A stretch of 64,000 nucleotides of DNA from JACVRX01 sp046726315 (GTDB lineage Bacteria > Actinomycetota > Actinomycetes > Jiangellales > Jiangellaceae), in assembly GCA_046726315.1 (NCBI GenBank), contig JBKPAG010000014.1:12634-76633 (forward strand). The letters are read 5' to 3'. The notes below the pieces were generated by a model. The model had not been told where the DNA came from. It saw nothing but the letters and a program-made list of their open reading frames with translations, and made no database searches. Every line of letters starts with the position of its first letter. The first letter of the stretch is position 1. Made by a program: the position numbers and the translations under genes. Shown here in pieces: positions 43,594 to 52,493 of this stretch.

Positions 43594-44540
43594 AATGACG
43601 CCGGCGAGGCGGATCCCGAAGCTGTTCGGCGCAGCAGCTGCCTTGCTGGTCCTAGCGGTGGCGTTTCTCCCTCCGGGTGCTGCTCAGTCCCGGTCGGGAG
43701 CAGCAACGATCCCGGATCGGATGCCACATACTCTTATCTGACCGGGAGCGTATCCGGCTCTCCACCTTGACGTGCGATAGCGCTGTTCCAATACGGGTTC
43801 GGTGTGGAGTTTCTTGACTTCCCGGCACACCTCGCTGTATCCGCTGCCAGACGGAAAGTGGGGTTCCGATCGCCGGTGACCTGGGCCTGCTGAATCTGCA
43901 AACCGGGAAGGTGGAACCGCTATCTGGTGCCTGAGTGGTATGGACCGCTGCGTTCCATCCGGACGGGACGGAACTGGCGCTCCAACACTCCGGCGGAACC
44001 CTCGAGGTTGTCAGCCTCGTCGGGAATTCATCGCGCTTCATCCATGCGGCGGGGGGTATCTTGCCGGACCCGCCGCATGGTCGCCTGACGGGCTTCTCAT
44101 GGCCACCACCAGGCGCCAGCGCGGGGGACGGAGATCGCCTTTGTGGACGCCACAGGGCACGACCGTCGAGTACCGGACCCGCTGCAGGTCGATGTCCTCG
44201 GCACCAACCATGTGCTCGGTTGGACGGCACCCGACCAATTAGCGGTGCTCACCGAAACCGAGCGAGACCCCGACCCCGACCCCGGAACGTACTGGGTCAC
44301 CGTGGTCCCGCTCAACGGCGGCGACCCTCGAAGACTCAGCGCCATACCGGGAAGCAGCAACTACGGGGTTGGCCGATTTCAACTGCTGGCCAGACAAGTC
44401 CGCAGGATGGCTCCTTCCCGTGCCATCCGAGGTGCGACGCGGCAAGGACGATGGCGACGTGATCCTTGTCGAGATCGCTCTCGATCCATTGCGGATGTAG
44501 GCAAGGGTAGGCGGGACCCAGCCTGGGGTATCAACAGCGA
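43594..44540 (+). pseudogene. Decayed secreted beta-propeller (WD40/TolB-like) protein
   Basis: ATG 43594 begins a signal peptide (PKLFGAAAALLVLAVAFLPPGAAQS) but stops after 48 codons. Shifting frames by eye recovers YSYLTGSVSGSPP, then RAIALFQYGFGVEFLDFPAHLAVSA, GDLGLLNLQTGKVEPL, WTAAFHPDGTELALQHSGG, AAWSPDGLLMATT, IAFVDATGHDRRVPDPLQVDVLGTNHVLGW and VTVVPLNGGDPRRLSAIPG. The FHPDG and WSPDG repeats are beta-propeller blades. At least five frame changes and several stops are required. The SMP-30 gene begins near its 3' end. Confidence 0.7.
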
Positions 44541-44557
44541 GGAGATGGAGGCACTAG

Positions 44558-45394
44558 GTGAGCGCACCCGAAGTCCTGCTGGAAGGAGTCGTGTTCGGCG
44601 AGTCACCGCGGTGGCACGGCGGGCGACTCTGGTTCTCTGACTGGGGCGCGAACCAGGTGATTGCGCTCGATACCAACGGCAGTCACGAGGTGGTCGTGAC
44701 CGTCCCGTCGTTTCCGATGTGCATCGACTTCCTTCCCGACGGGCGGCTGCTGGTCGTGGATTCGGCACAGCAACGTCTGCTTCGCCGTGAGCCCGATGGG
44801 TCGCTGGTCACGCATGCCGACCTTTCCGAGGTGTCGCAGAAGCCGTGGAACGACATCGTGGTCGACGACTGGGGCAACGCCTATGTCAACACCATCGGAT
44901 TCGACCTTCCCGATGAAGAGTTTGCGCCGGGCCTGGTCGTGCTCGTCACCCCGGAAGGCAACGTCGGTCAGGTCGCCGACGACCTCGCGTTCCCGAACGG
45001 GATGGCGATCACCCCAGACGGCGCGACGCTGGTCGTTGCCGAGTCGTACGCCAACCGGCTCACGGCATACGCCATCGGCGGCGACGGCGGTCTTGGCAAC
45101 CGGCGGGTGTGGGCGGAGACACCCACCGACCACCCGGACGGGATCTGCATGGATGCCGAGGTGGCCGTCTGGTACGCCGACGTGGGCAACCAGCATTGCG
45201 TGCGTGTCCGCGAGGGCGGCGAAGTACTGGCCACGGTTGACCTGGACCGGGGCGCGTTCGCCTGCGCCCTCAGCCGCGGCGAGGATCCGCACCTGTTCGT
45301 CGTCGGCCAGATTTGGGGCAGACCCGACTCGTCGGAACCCAGCGGGCGGGTCGTAGCGTTCCCGGCGCCTGCGCCCGGCGCCGGGAAGCCCTGA
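44558..45394 (+). CDS. SMP-30/gluconolactonase/LRE-like hydrolase
   Basis: 278 residues from GTG 44558 with GGAGG a few bases upstream. EGVVFGESPRWHGGRLWFSDW (with the metal-binding Glu in GESPRW), DIVVDDWGNAYVNTIGFD, LAFPNGMAITPDGATLVVAESYANRLTAYAI and DHPDGICMDAEVAVWYADVGN give the conserved Asn and Asp ligands of the six-bladed SMP-30 propeller. The family hydrolyses sugar lactones such as gluconolactone or L-arabinonolactone. With the sugar dehydrogenases in this window, a role in an oxidative sugar route is possible but unproven. Confidence 0.9.
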   Translation: MSAPEVLLEGVVFGESPRWHGGRLWFSDWGANQVIALDTNGSHEVVVTVPSFPMCIDFLPDGRLLVVDSAQQRLLRREPDGSLVTHADLSEVSQKPWNDIVVDDWGNAYVNTIGFDLPDEEFAPGLVVLVTPEGNVGQVADDLAFPNGMAITPDGATLVVAESYANRLTAYAIGGDGGLGNRRVWAETPTDHPDGICMDAEVAVWYADVGNQHCVRVREGGEVLATVDLDRGAFACALSRGEDPHLFVVGQIWGRPDSSEPSGRVVAFPAPAPGAGKP

Positions 45395-45399
45395 GACGC

Positions 45400-45687
45400 T
45401 TACTGAGGTCGGTTCCGCTTTCCGTCGAGCCAGAGCATGTCGGACTCGTCGCGGTGCGAGCCGGTCGTTCCGACATGCTTCGCGTCGATCTTCGCGCCAT
45501 TCCTGATCACGTGCACCAGAGCCATCGCGTGCCCCCGCCCCAGGTCGTAGTCCTCATTGAGCCATTCGACGATGGTCCCCGTCTTCGTGGACTCGTCGAA
45601 GCTGCGCTGGTGCGCGAGCGCGATGAACTCGCGTGGCGTCAGCCCGGTCTTGTCCTCGATGTTGTCTAGGTACGCCTGAAAAGACAC
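45400..45687 (-). CDS. DUF4287 domain protein
   Basis: 95 residues from GTG 45687, behind AGGAGGAAGG. SFQAYLDNIEDKTGLTPREFIALA at the start and VEWLNEDYDLGRGHAMALVHVIRNG in the centre are characteristic of DUF4287, a small helical domain common in actinobacteria and often linked to DUF5655. It has no known activity. It converges with the SMP-30 gene, five bases between stops, and diverges from the VOC gene across 146 bases that include the palindrome TGCTCGAGCA (45785-45794). Confidence 0.9.
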   Translation of the reverse strand: MSFQAYLDNIEDKTGLTPREFIALAHQRSFDESTKTGTIVEWLNEDYDLGRGHAMALVHVIRNGAKIDAKHVGTTGSHRDESDMLWLDGKRNRPQ

Positions 45688-45833
45688 GCGCTTCCTTCCT
45701 CCTGCTCGCGTTCAGCGAGGTGAGTGAGTCGCCGGGGAGCCGGGCGGTCTGCCGGGATGCTCAGTATGTAGGTCGAGAGCGGTTTGCTCGAGCATCGCGG
45801 AGCGAGTACGTTCGCCCGTTGGGGGTGATAGGC

Positions 45834-46220
45834 ATGCTCAACGACCATCCGGTCTACGCCACGATCGCGACCGGCGACCTGGACCGAGCGCGGGCCTTTT
45901 ACGAGGGGACGCTCGGGTTCAGCGCGGAGATGGATGACCCGACCGGTGGGGTCATGTACGGATCGGGAGGGACCCGTTTCCTCCTCTATCCCAGCGAGTT
46001 CGCGGGAGGCGCCCAGCAGACCGTGGCCTCCTGGTTCGTCGACGACGTCGACGCGATGGTGGCCGAGCTGGCCGGGAAGGGCATCACGTTCGAGCAGTAC
46101 GACCTGCCCGGACTCAAGACCGATGAGCGGGGCATTGCCGAGCTGGGGCCACTGAAGGGCGCCTGGTTCAAAGACCCCGACGGCAACATCCTGAGCGTCG
46201 GCGAGGGCCCAGCCAGCTAG
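45834..46220 (+). CDS. VOC-superfamily (glyoxalase/bleomycin-resistance) protein
   Basis: 128 residues from ATG 45834, behind GGGGGTGA. VYATIATGDLDRARAFYEGTLGFSAEMDDPTGGVMYGSGGTRFLLYPS and VASWFVDDVDAMVAELAGKGITFEQYDLP are the paired beta-alpha-beta modules, and GAWFKDPDGNILSVGEGP is the standard ending (…DPDGNILxL). These proteins bind a metal or small ligand in a dimer cleft. The substrate is unknown; DinB- or SMP-30-linked detoxification roles are merely possible. Confidence 0.9.
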   Translation: MLNDHPVYATIATGDLDRARAFYEGTLGFSAEMDDPTGGVMYGSGGTRFLLYPSEFAGGAQQTVASWFVDDVDAMVAELAGKGITFEQYDLPGLKTDERGIAELGPLKGAWFKDPDGNILSVGEGPAS

Positions 46221-46329
46221 GGAATCACCGAACGCAGCGAGCTCCGGCGGCCACGCGTCAGCCTGTGAGAGCGGTGTCTCGGAGTCGGGTGAAGCCGGCG
46301 AACGGCTCCTGGCTGGTGGGAGTGTGTCG

Positions 46330-46905
46330 GCGCCGCTCATGTGCTGGACCATCTCAGGGACTCCAGCACGTGGGTCCCGCATATCTGTCAGCGGCTTTTC
46401 CCGCTCGAGGCAGTCAGCGATGCCGCGACCGCCCTGCCGCTCCTGCGGGAGCGCGGCGCGGTCGTGGCGGCAGATCGGCGCGCCCTACGAGGTCGCGACT
46501 CTCGGTCCTCATCGCCCTCGCGTGTCGGTCCCTAGGAGATGACGACGCTGCCCAGCTGGAGCTCGAGTCGGCGCGGGCAGTCTTCCTCCGGCTCGGTACC
46601 CGCCCCGACGTTCATCGAGTCGAAACGTTGCTCCGCCCGCCCAGCCGGACGGTGCCCGCGGCCTGAGTGCCCGCGAGATCGAGGTGCTGAAGCTCGTGGC
46701 CGCCGGGAGGACCAACCATGCGATCGCGACCGAGCTGTTCCTGAGCGAGCGCAACGTCCACCGGCACGTGAGCAAATCTTTGCAAAGTTGGGCGTTCACT
46801 CCCGCACCGCCGCCGCGTCATACGGCATCCAACACCACATCATTGATGCTGGGATTCTCGAGACGCTCGAGCCCGGCCGCCGTATGGCAGGGAGCTCGGG
46901 AACGC
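46330..46905 (+). pseudogene. Relic of the C-terminus of a LuxR-family AAA regulator
   Basis: Three frames must be joined: WRQIGAPYEVATL, then LIALACRSLGDDDAAQLELESARAVFLRLGTRPDVHRVE (TPR-like repeat region), then GLSAREIEVLKLVAAGRTNHAIATELFLSERNVHRHVS, and in a third frame IFAKLGVHSRTAAASYGIQHHI. This is the standard ending of large LuxR regulators, with the helix-turn-helix intact in sequence but split by frameshifts. No ATPase domain remains upstream. The piece at 2690-2830 is from the same family but a different part of such a protein. Confidence 0.72.
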
Positions 46906-46964
46906 CTACGGTTTGCATCAACTCCGAAGCTCTGCCGGAGATCGTCGTAATCACAGGAGGGCAC

Positions 46965-47174
46965 GTGAGGCGAGCGCTAATGATCGTCGGCTTCGTGCTC
47001 GGTCTCTTTCTCGTTGCCAGAGCGATCGCGGTGCCGTTCACCATCGACATGGCGGCACCGGCAACCTACCGGGATGACTGGGGCGGCCCAAGCCTGCTTG
47101 GCGTGCTCGCCGTTCACTGCGGACCCGGACTGCTGGCGGCCGCCGTGATGGTGGTGTATCTCGTGCGACGATGA
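46965..47174 (+). CDS. Small two-helix membrane protein
   Basis: 69 residues from GTG 46965, directly behind AGGAGGG. Two hydrophobic segments, RALMIVGFVLGLFLVARAIAV and LLGVLAVHCGPGLLAAAVMVVYLV, flank a polar loop with YRDDWGGPS. The DDWGGP loop and this size match conserved hypothetical actinobacterial membrane proteins. No function can be assigned. It converges with the O-methyltransferase gene. Confidence 0.65.
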   Translation: MRRALMIVGFVLGLFLVARAIAVPFTIDMAAPATYRDDWGGPSLLGVLAVHCGPGLLAAAVMVVYLVRR

Positions 47175-47192
47175 ACGGTCCGGGCCGGATCT

Positions 47193-47846
47193 CTACAGCC
47201 TGCGGGCGATGGTGAGCCCGTCGAATGCCGGCAGTACGACGACTTCGACCCGGTCGTCGGCGGCGACCCTGTCATTGAATGCTCGAAGGGCGTCAATGTT
47301 GTCGCCGATGACATTCTCATCGACGATCTCGCCGCTCCAGAGCACGTTGTCGGCTAGCAGCACGCCACCTTGACGCACCCGCGGCACCAGCTCGTCCCAG
47401 TAGGCGACGTACCCGGCCTTATCAGCGTCGATGAACACGAGATCGAAGGCGGGCTCGTCGGGCAACGCGGACAACGTCTGCAACGCCGGAGCAATCCGCA
47501 ACTCGATGCGATCCCGCAGACCCGCGCGTTCCCACGCCGGCACGGCAACGGCCGTCCACTCCTCGCTGATATCGCAGCACAACAAGGAACCGTCCGCGGT
47601 CAGACCGCGAGCAATACACAGGCCGGAGTAGCCGGTAAAGGTTCCCACCTCCACAGCCCGACGAGCACCGACCAGCCGGGCCATCATGGTTAGCAGCTGT
47701 CCCTGGTCGTCGCCGATCTGCATCTCGGCCACGTCCCCCAGCGCCAAGGTCTCCGCGCGCAACTGGCGAACGACGTCGTCCGGTCGCCAGCTGCCGTGCC
47801 CGACGGCGTAGTCGCGGACATCATCCGTCACCAAGAACGACCGCAC
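47193..47846 (-). CDS. O-methyltransferase (caffeoyl-CoA OMT family)
   Basis: 217 residues, the usual size of family 3 methyltransferases. RRAVEVGTFTGYSGLCIARGL is SAM-binding motif I, FDLVFIDADKAGYVAYWDELVPRVRQGGVLLADNVLWSG contains the metal-binding Asp residues and the DADK signature, and AFNDRVAADDRVEVVVLPAFDGLTIARR is the conserved ending. The enzyme methylates a catechol-like hydroxyl with SAM and a divalent cation; the substrate is unknown. It stands between an MMPL transporter and a small membrane protein without operon links. Confidence 0.93.
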   Translation of the reverse strand: MRSFLVTDDVRDYAVGHGSWRPDDVVRQLRAETLALGDVAEMQIGDDQGQLLTMMARLVGARRAVEVGTFTGYSGLCIARGLTADGSLLCCDISEEWTAVAVPAWERAGLRDRIELRIAPALQTLSALPDEPAFDLVFIDADKAGYVAYWDELVPRVRQGGVLLADNVLWSGEIVDENVIGDNIDALRAFNDRVAADDRVEVVVLPAFDGLTIARRL

Positions 47847-47960
47847 GCTCGGACAGTACAGCGGCGGATCGCGGCCGGCTGCACCGTTTCGTGTGTGTGT
47901 TCCGGGCCGGCCGAATGGTTTGGGATCACATCGGGCGGGTCGGGTCGACCGGTTGGTGTG

Positions 47961-50429
47961 TTAGACCGGTGCGGGTTCGGTTTCCTCGCCGGGTTCGGTG
48001 ATGTCCACGATCTCTTCGGCGCCTGCCTCGATGTCTTGTTTGGATTCGACGCTGATGTGCGGCAGCAGACGGGACAGCCAGCCGGGTAGCCACCAGTTGG
48101 CAGCGCCGAAGATGGTCATCAGGGATGGGATGAGGATCAGCCGGACCACGAATGCGTCGAGCAGCACAGCGGTGGAGAGTGCGACGCCGAACAGTTTGAT
48201 GATGGCGTCGTTGCCGAGTACGAACGCGCCGAACACACTGGTCATGATGGCCGCGGCGATCGCCACCACTCGGCCGGAGCCGGCCAGCCCGCGGCGTACC
48301 GCCTTGCGGTTGTCGCCGGTGTGCACCCATTCCTCGTGCATTCGGCTGACCAGGAACACCTGGTAGTCGCAGGACAGCCCGAACAGGATCGAGAACACCA
48401 TGATGGGCAGGAACGGGAAGATCGGCCCGGTGTTCTCCAGGTTGATCAGGTCGGCGAACCAGCCCCACTGGAACACGGCCACCGTGATGCCGAGCGCCGC
48501 GCCCAGTGAGAGCAGGCTGGACAGCACCCCGGTGGCCGGCACCAGCACGGACCGGAACAGCACCACCAGGGTCAGGAAACCGAGACCCACCACGATCAGC
48601 AGGAACCACGGCAGCGCGTCCTGCAGCACCCGGGTGAAGTCGGCCGTCACCGCCTGAAAGCCACCGACGTAGGCCTGGGCGCCGGAATCGGCCGCGGCGG
48701 CCGGGATGACGTCCTCACGCAGGTGGAACAGCAGGTCGGTGGTCGCCTCGTCCTGCGGCGCCGTCTTAGGGAACACCTGGACCGGCGCCACCGTGGCGTC
48801 GGCGGCCACCGGCGCGCCAGCCGCAAGGGCCACCCCCGGGTCGGCGTTCAGCGCGTCCGTGATCGTGGTCACGGCCGGCTGATCGCCGGCCTCGGGCAGC
48901 TCCACCGCCAGGTAGAACGGTCCGTTCACGCCGGGACCGAAACCCTCAGCGGTCAGCTCGTACGCGATCCGCGGCGGGCTGCCTTCAGGGGCGCCGGAGT
49001 CGTCGGAGAAGCCCAACCGCAACGACAGCATCGGCACCGCGATCAGAACCATGACCGCCAGCGCGAACGCCCCGGTCAGCCACGGCCGCTGCTGTAGCCA
49101 GTTGCCGTATCGGGCGAACCCGCTCGGTCGGGTCGGGTCCGGCGCCTTGCCTCGGTGGACGATCCAGCGCCAGGCCAGCCCGATCAGGGTCACCGGGAGG
49201 AGGAGGAGCCAGCCCAGGTAGCGCAGGAACACGCCCACGGTGTGCCACCCGCCGGTCGCGCGCTGGGTCGGAATCGCCTCCGGGTCGGTGATCCAGGCCA
49301 TCCGACCGACGAACGCCCAGGTGCCCAGTAGTGACAGCACGGCGGGCAGCAGCAACAAGGCTCCAACCATCACCATGAAGACCGTGACGGCCGCCGCGAC
49401 CGCGATGCCGTTAAAGAACGTGATCCGCATGACGAACAGGCCGAGCAGTGCGATGATCACCGTGGCGGCCGCGAACTGCACGGCCCGACCCGAGGTGCGC
49501 ACCGACTCCAGCGCGGCATCCCGCGGCGACCGGCCGTGGATGATCGCCTCGCGGTACCGGTTGATGACCATCAGCGAATAGTCGATGCCGACCCCGAGGC
49601 CGATCATCGAGGCCAGGATCGGCGCGAAGGTCGCAACATCGAAAAACCGCGCCACCAGCGGCAACGCGAAGGTGGTTGCCAGCGCGACCGAAAGCGCAGC
49701 CGAGGTGATCGGCAGGAACGCACCAAGGATCGAGCCGAACGCGAACAGCAGGATCACCAGCGCGACGGTGACCCCAATGCTCTCCGAGGACGGCGGCTCA
49801 CCACCGACGAAGACAAACACGCCGTTGGCCCCGACCTGCAGGCCATCGCTGCCGTTCTGCTCCTTGATGAGATCAAGCGCGGTGATGACGTCGTCGGTGC
49901 TCAGGTCGTCGAAGGACTCGCCTTCGAACATCACCGTGCTGTATGCGACGTTGCCGTCAGGGCTGACGCCGGCCTGGCCGAAGTGCGCGAGCGCGCCCTG
50001 CGCCTCCGGCGAGAGCTGCTGCTGCGGCTGCTCCCCCTGCTGACCGCCCTGGCCCTGGTCCGCGGGCTGCGGCGGGCATGCCGAGCCGAGTGGCTCGCCG
50101 TAAGGCGTGAGCACGCAGGCCACTCCGGGCGAGGTGGACAGGTCAGTGAGCAGGCCCGTTATTGCCGCTTCCGCCGAGGTGTCAGTGGCCGTACCGGAGT
50201 CCGGTTTCCAGACGACCTGGCCTTCCAGACCCGCGCCCGTACCGGCCCCACCCGAGAGGTCGGCCAGGAGTTCCTGCGCGGTGGTCGACTCGGTGTCCGG
50301 CAGCTCGAAGTTGTCGTTGTAGTCCCCGCCGAACCTCGTCCCCAGGATGCCGACCACGACCATGATCCCGACCCACGCGAACAACGCGTACCAGGGGCGG
50401 CGCACCGCCCACTGCGAAACCCGGCCCAT
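47961..50429 (-). CDS. MMPL-family RND transporter
   Basis: 822 residues from ATG 50429, eight bases after GGAGG; GTG 50438 is too close to that element. It has two MMPL halves. The first contains AVRRPWYALFAWVGIMVVVGILGTRFGGDYNDNFELPDTES, a Gln/Gly-rich extracellular loop, and GLGVGIDYSLMVINRYREAIIHGRS. The second contains FGLSCDYQVFLVSRMHEEWVHTGDN. The Asp-Tyr pairs in these helices (IDYS and CDYQ) are the proton-relay residues of the class. About twelve membrane helices are predicted. Members export lipids, siderophores or drugs. There is no TetR regulator next to it. Confidence 0.93.
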   Translation of the reverse strand: MGRVSQWAVRRPWYALFAWVGIMVVVGILGTRFGGDYNDNFELPDTESTTAQELLADLSGGAGTGAGLEGQVVWKPDSGTATDTSAEAAITGLLTDLSTSPGVACVLTPYGEPLGSACPPQPADQGQGGQQGEQPQQQLSPEAQGALAHFGQAGVSPDGNVAYSTVMFEGESFDDLSTDDVITALDLIKEQNGSDGLQVGANGVFVFVGGEPPSSESIGVTVALVILLFAFGSILGAFLPITSAALSVALATTFALPLVARFFDVATFAPILASMIGLGVGIDYSLMVINRYREAIIHGRSPRDAALESVRTSGRAVQFAAATVIIALLGLFVMRITFFNGIAVAAAVTVFMVMVGALLLLPAVLSLLGTWAFVGRMAWITDPEAIPTQRATGGWHTVGVFLRYLGWLLLLPVTLIGLAWRWIVHRGKAPDPTRPSGFARYGNWLQQRPWLTGAFALAVMVLIAVPMLSLRLGFSDDSGAPEGSPPRIAYELTAEGFGPGVNGPFYLAVELPEAGDQPAVTTITDALNADPGVALAAGAPVAADATVAPVQVFPKTAPQDEATTDLLFHLREDVIPAAAADSGAQAYVGGFQAVTADFTRVLQDALPWFLLIVVGLGFLTLVVLFRSVLVPATGVLSSLLSLGAALGITVAVFQWGWFADLINLENTGPIFPFLPIMVFSILFGLSCDYQVFLVSRMHEEWVHTGDNRKAVRRGLAGSGRVVAIAAAIMTSVFGAFVLGNDAIIKLFGVALSTAVLLDAFVVRLILIPSLMTIFGAANWWLPGWLSRLLPHISVESKQDIEAGAEEIVDITEPGEETEPAPV

Positions 50430-50614
50430 CAGGCCCACCCTCCGGAGAATCCGACACCATGATCCGCGCGACCCAAATCGCCGCCAGCAACCACGAACCA
50501 GCCCAACACGCTAAAACAAGGTGCCCGACATGGGCAATGAGATTTTGGTGGCGACCGGATGAACGGCAGGGGCGACGCGGGTGGCCGCCGACCGCCCCCT
50601 ACCCGGCTCAGCGA

Positions 50615-50962
50615 CTAGGCAGTCGGCGGTGCGAACGGCCTGGGGTCGAAGAGCACCCGGATCATCGAGATCTTGTCGTCCTCGACGCGGTACCACTCCG
50701 CAATCGGTGCGGCACCTGCGACGACGGTCAGCAGGTCATAGAAGACCGCGATGTCGTCGCCGTCGAAGAACTCGCGTTTGGTCTCGGTGCCGGTGACGAT
50801 CCGGGACAGCCCCTTGATCGCCTTGATGTAGTCGTCGGCGTTGTCGAAGGTGTCAATGGGCCCGACGAAATCGAGCCGGTCTGCGAGATACGTGCGAGCG
50901 GTCCCGAAGTCCTTGGCCTCCCAAGCCCTCCGGTACCCGTCAACGACCGTCTTTGCGCTCAT
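50615..50962 (-). CDS. SnoaL/NTF2-like small protein
   Basis: 115 residues. VVDGYRRAWEAKDFGTARTYLADRLDFVGPIDTFDNADDYIKAIKGL is the helical cone of the NTF2-like fold, and FFDGDDIAVFYDLLTVVAGAAPIAEWYRVEDDKISMIRVLFDPRPF gives its curved sheet, with the family's common WYRVEDGKI pattern. Such proteins act as isomerases, cyclases or binding proteins; nothing indicates which. It is divergent from the AraC-type gene, and the two promoters share about 118 bases, suggesting it is regulated by that protein. Confidence 0.87.
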   Translation of the reverse strand: MSAKTVVDGYRRAWEAKDFGTARTYLADRLDFVGPIDTFDNADDYIKAIKGLSRIVTGTETKREFFDGDDIAVFYDLLTVVAGAAPIAEWYRVEDDKISMIRVLFDPRPFAPPTA

Positions 50963-51080
50963 CTGCGGTGACCTTTCCCGGCTTTCCGCGCTGTCCCTTT
51001 CACTGTGCGTGGCCGCAGGCGGGATCTATATGGTTGAGCGACCGCCGCGGTTGTCCGAGCGTCCAGGAGTTGAACCGGCG

Positions 51081-52040
51081 ATGAAGCAGCTCAACGCACA
51101 CACCGACGACCCGGTCTCGGAGGTGCTGGCTCGGCTGCGGGTGCACAGCACCGTCTACTGCCTCGCCGAGCTTCACAGCCCGTGGGGGTTCCGGGTTGAG
51201 GGACGCGACGTTGCAAAGTTCCACCTTCTACTGGAGGGCCACGCGTGGCTCGCGGTCGATGGTCGCGACCCGTTGCTGCTGTCGGCCGGAGATCTGGTGA
51301 TCCTGCCGTACGGCCACAAACACGCGATGAAGGATGAGCCGGACTCACGCGTGGAGGCACTCGACCGGATCCTGCTCGACCACCCGCTCGACGTCAGGGC
51401 CAGGCTCAATTACGGCGGTGTCGGCGCCCTCAGTCGGATGCTCTGTGGCGGTTTCGGCCTCAATGACCCGGTGCGCGGCTTGCTGCCCACCGTCATGCGT
51501 ATCGACGCGAAGGCAGACCGGATCGGATCGTGGACCGAGACGACCCTTCAGTTTCTCCAGGCAGAGGCCGCGCAGTCGCTACCAGGAGCCAAGGCGGTCT
51601 TCGCCAAGATCGCCGACGTATTTCTGGCACAGGCGTTGCGCGAGTTCCTCACCAGCCCGTCGGAGGCGATCACGACCACCGCCACCGCTTTGACGGACCC
51701 CCACATCGCGCAGGCAGTTCAGCTCCTGCGAGCCGAACCAGGTCAGGCATGGTCGGTGGGACAGCTCGCATATCGAGTGGGCATGTCCCGATCCGCATTC
51801 AACGACCGGTTCCGCGATCTAGTCGGCGAGCCCCCCATGCGATACCTGACCCGGGCGCGGCTCACCCAAGCCGCCCGTTACCTCGCAACGAGCGACCGCA
51901 CGCTCGACGACATCGCCAAACGATGCGGCTACGACTCGGGCGCTGCTTTGTCGAGAGCCTTCAAGCGCGAACACGGTCAGACGCCTGGCGCCTATCGAGC
52001 CGCGGCCTCCCGGCAGCCTGTGATCGACGTCAGCGCCTGA
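51081..52040 (+). CDS. AraC-family regulator with cupin domain
   Basis: 319 residues from ATG 51081, which fits the usual start before DPVSEVLARLRVHSTVYC; ATG 51030 would add 17 residues. The N-terminal cupin (WGFRVEGRDVAKFHLLLEGHAWLAVDGRDPLLLSAGDLVILPYGHKHAMKD) matches AraC_binding_6. The C-terminal part has two helix-turn-helices: WSVGQLAYRVGMSRSAFNDRFRDLVGEPPMRYLTRARLTQAARYL and RTLDDIAKRCGYDSGAALSRAFKREHGQTPGAYR. It is likely an activator responding to a small ligand or redox cue. The divergent SnoaL-like gene is the natural target. Confidence 0.93.
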   Translation: MKQLNAHTDDPVSEVLARLRVHSTVYCLAELHSPWGFRVEGRDVAKFHLLLEGHAWLAVDGRDPLLLSAGDLVILPYGHKHAMKDEPDSRVEALDRILLDHPLDVRARLNYGGVGALSRMLCGGFGLNDPVRGLLPTVMRIDAKADRIGSWTETTLQFLQAEAAQSLPGAKAVFAKIADVFLAQALREFLTSPSEAITTTATALTDPHIAQAVQLLRAEPGQAWSVGQLAYRVGMSRSAFNDRFRDLVGEPPMRYLTRARLTQAARYLATSDRTLDDIAKRCGYDSGAALSRAFKREHGQTPGAYRAAASRQPVIDVSA

Positions 52041-52110
52041 CCGACGCCCTGAACCCCCACCCGGGTTCGCGACGACGGCGGGGGTGCGGGGCAATTGGCC
52101 GCTGCGTGGA

Positions 52111-52473
52111 TCAGGTATGGATCAGGACCTCAGCGTGATCCATTTCCTCCGCGCGGACCTCGCTGTGCTGGCTCCAGCGCAGTTTCCACCGAGATATCAC
52201 GCCATCTGGACCTTGTAGGTGCCCGCTGGACAGGGCCGACTCGATGCGTTGCCGGACGGCTGTTTCCATGTCCTGCTCAGCGGCGAACAAGACCCGCACA
52301 CGAACTTCGCTGCCGGCGCGGTCCACCCGGCTGTGGTGCGGCGCCAGAGGACATGGCGGCTGATGATCCCAGTGCCCGCACAGCGCTGCCGTGACCGCCC
52401 CGCCTGGTGCCCGCAAGTCAGCATCCGCGTCCATCATCAGGACTGCGTCGTGAGCAAATGCTTGGCGCATGCG
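52111..52473 (-). CDS. Conserved hypothetical protein, last gene of the polyol cluster
   Basis: 120 residues from ATG 52473. RQAFAHDAVLMMDADADLRAPGGAVTAALCGHWDHQPPCPLAPHHSRVDRAGSEVRVRVLFAAE has a strongly protein-like composition. The motif GHW-H-PPCPLAPHH resembles a metal-binding cluster of His and Cys that recurs in small actinobacterial proteins of unknown function. The second half is Arg/Glu-rich and probably helical. It starts 16 bases downstream of the dehydrogenase stop on the same strand, so it is probably co-transcribed. No function is proposed. Confidence 0.6.
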   Translation of the reverse strand, partial: RMRQAFAHDAVLMMDADADLRAPGGAVTAALCGHWDHQPPCPLAPHHSRVDRAGSEVRVRVLFAAEQDMETAVRQRIESALSSGHLQGPDGVISRWKLRWSQHSEVRAEEMDHAEVLIHT

Positions 52474-52477
52474 GCCA

Positions 52478-52493
52478 GTAGGTCGGGACCTAC
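52478..52493. repeat. Inverted repeat across the dehydrogenase stop codon
   Basis: GTAGGTCGGGACCTAC is a seven-base stem with a two-base centre. It covers the dehydrogenase stop (TAG at 52490-52492, minus strand) and lies five bases before the start of the next gene. It may act as an operator or a structure that modulates coupling; no homologous site was found elsewhere. Confidence 0.35.
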
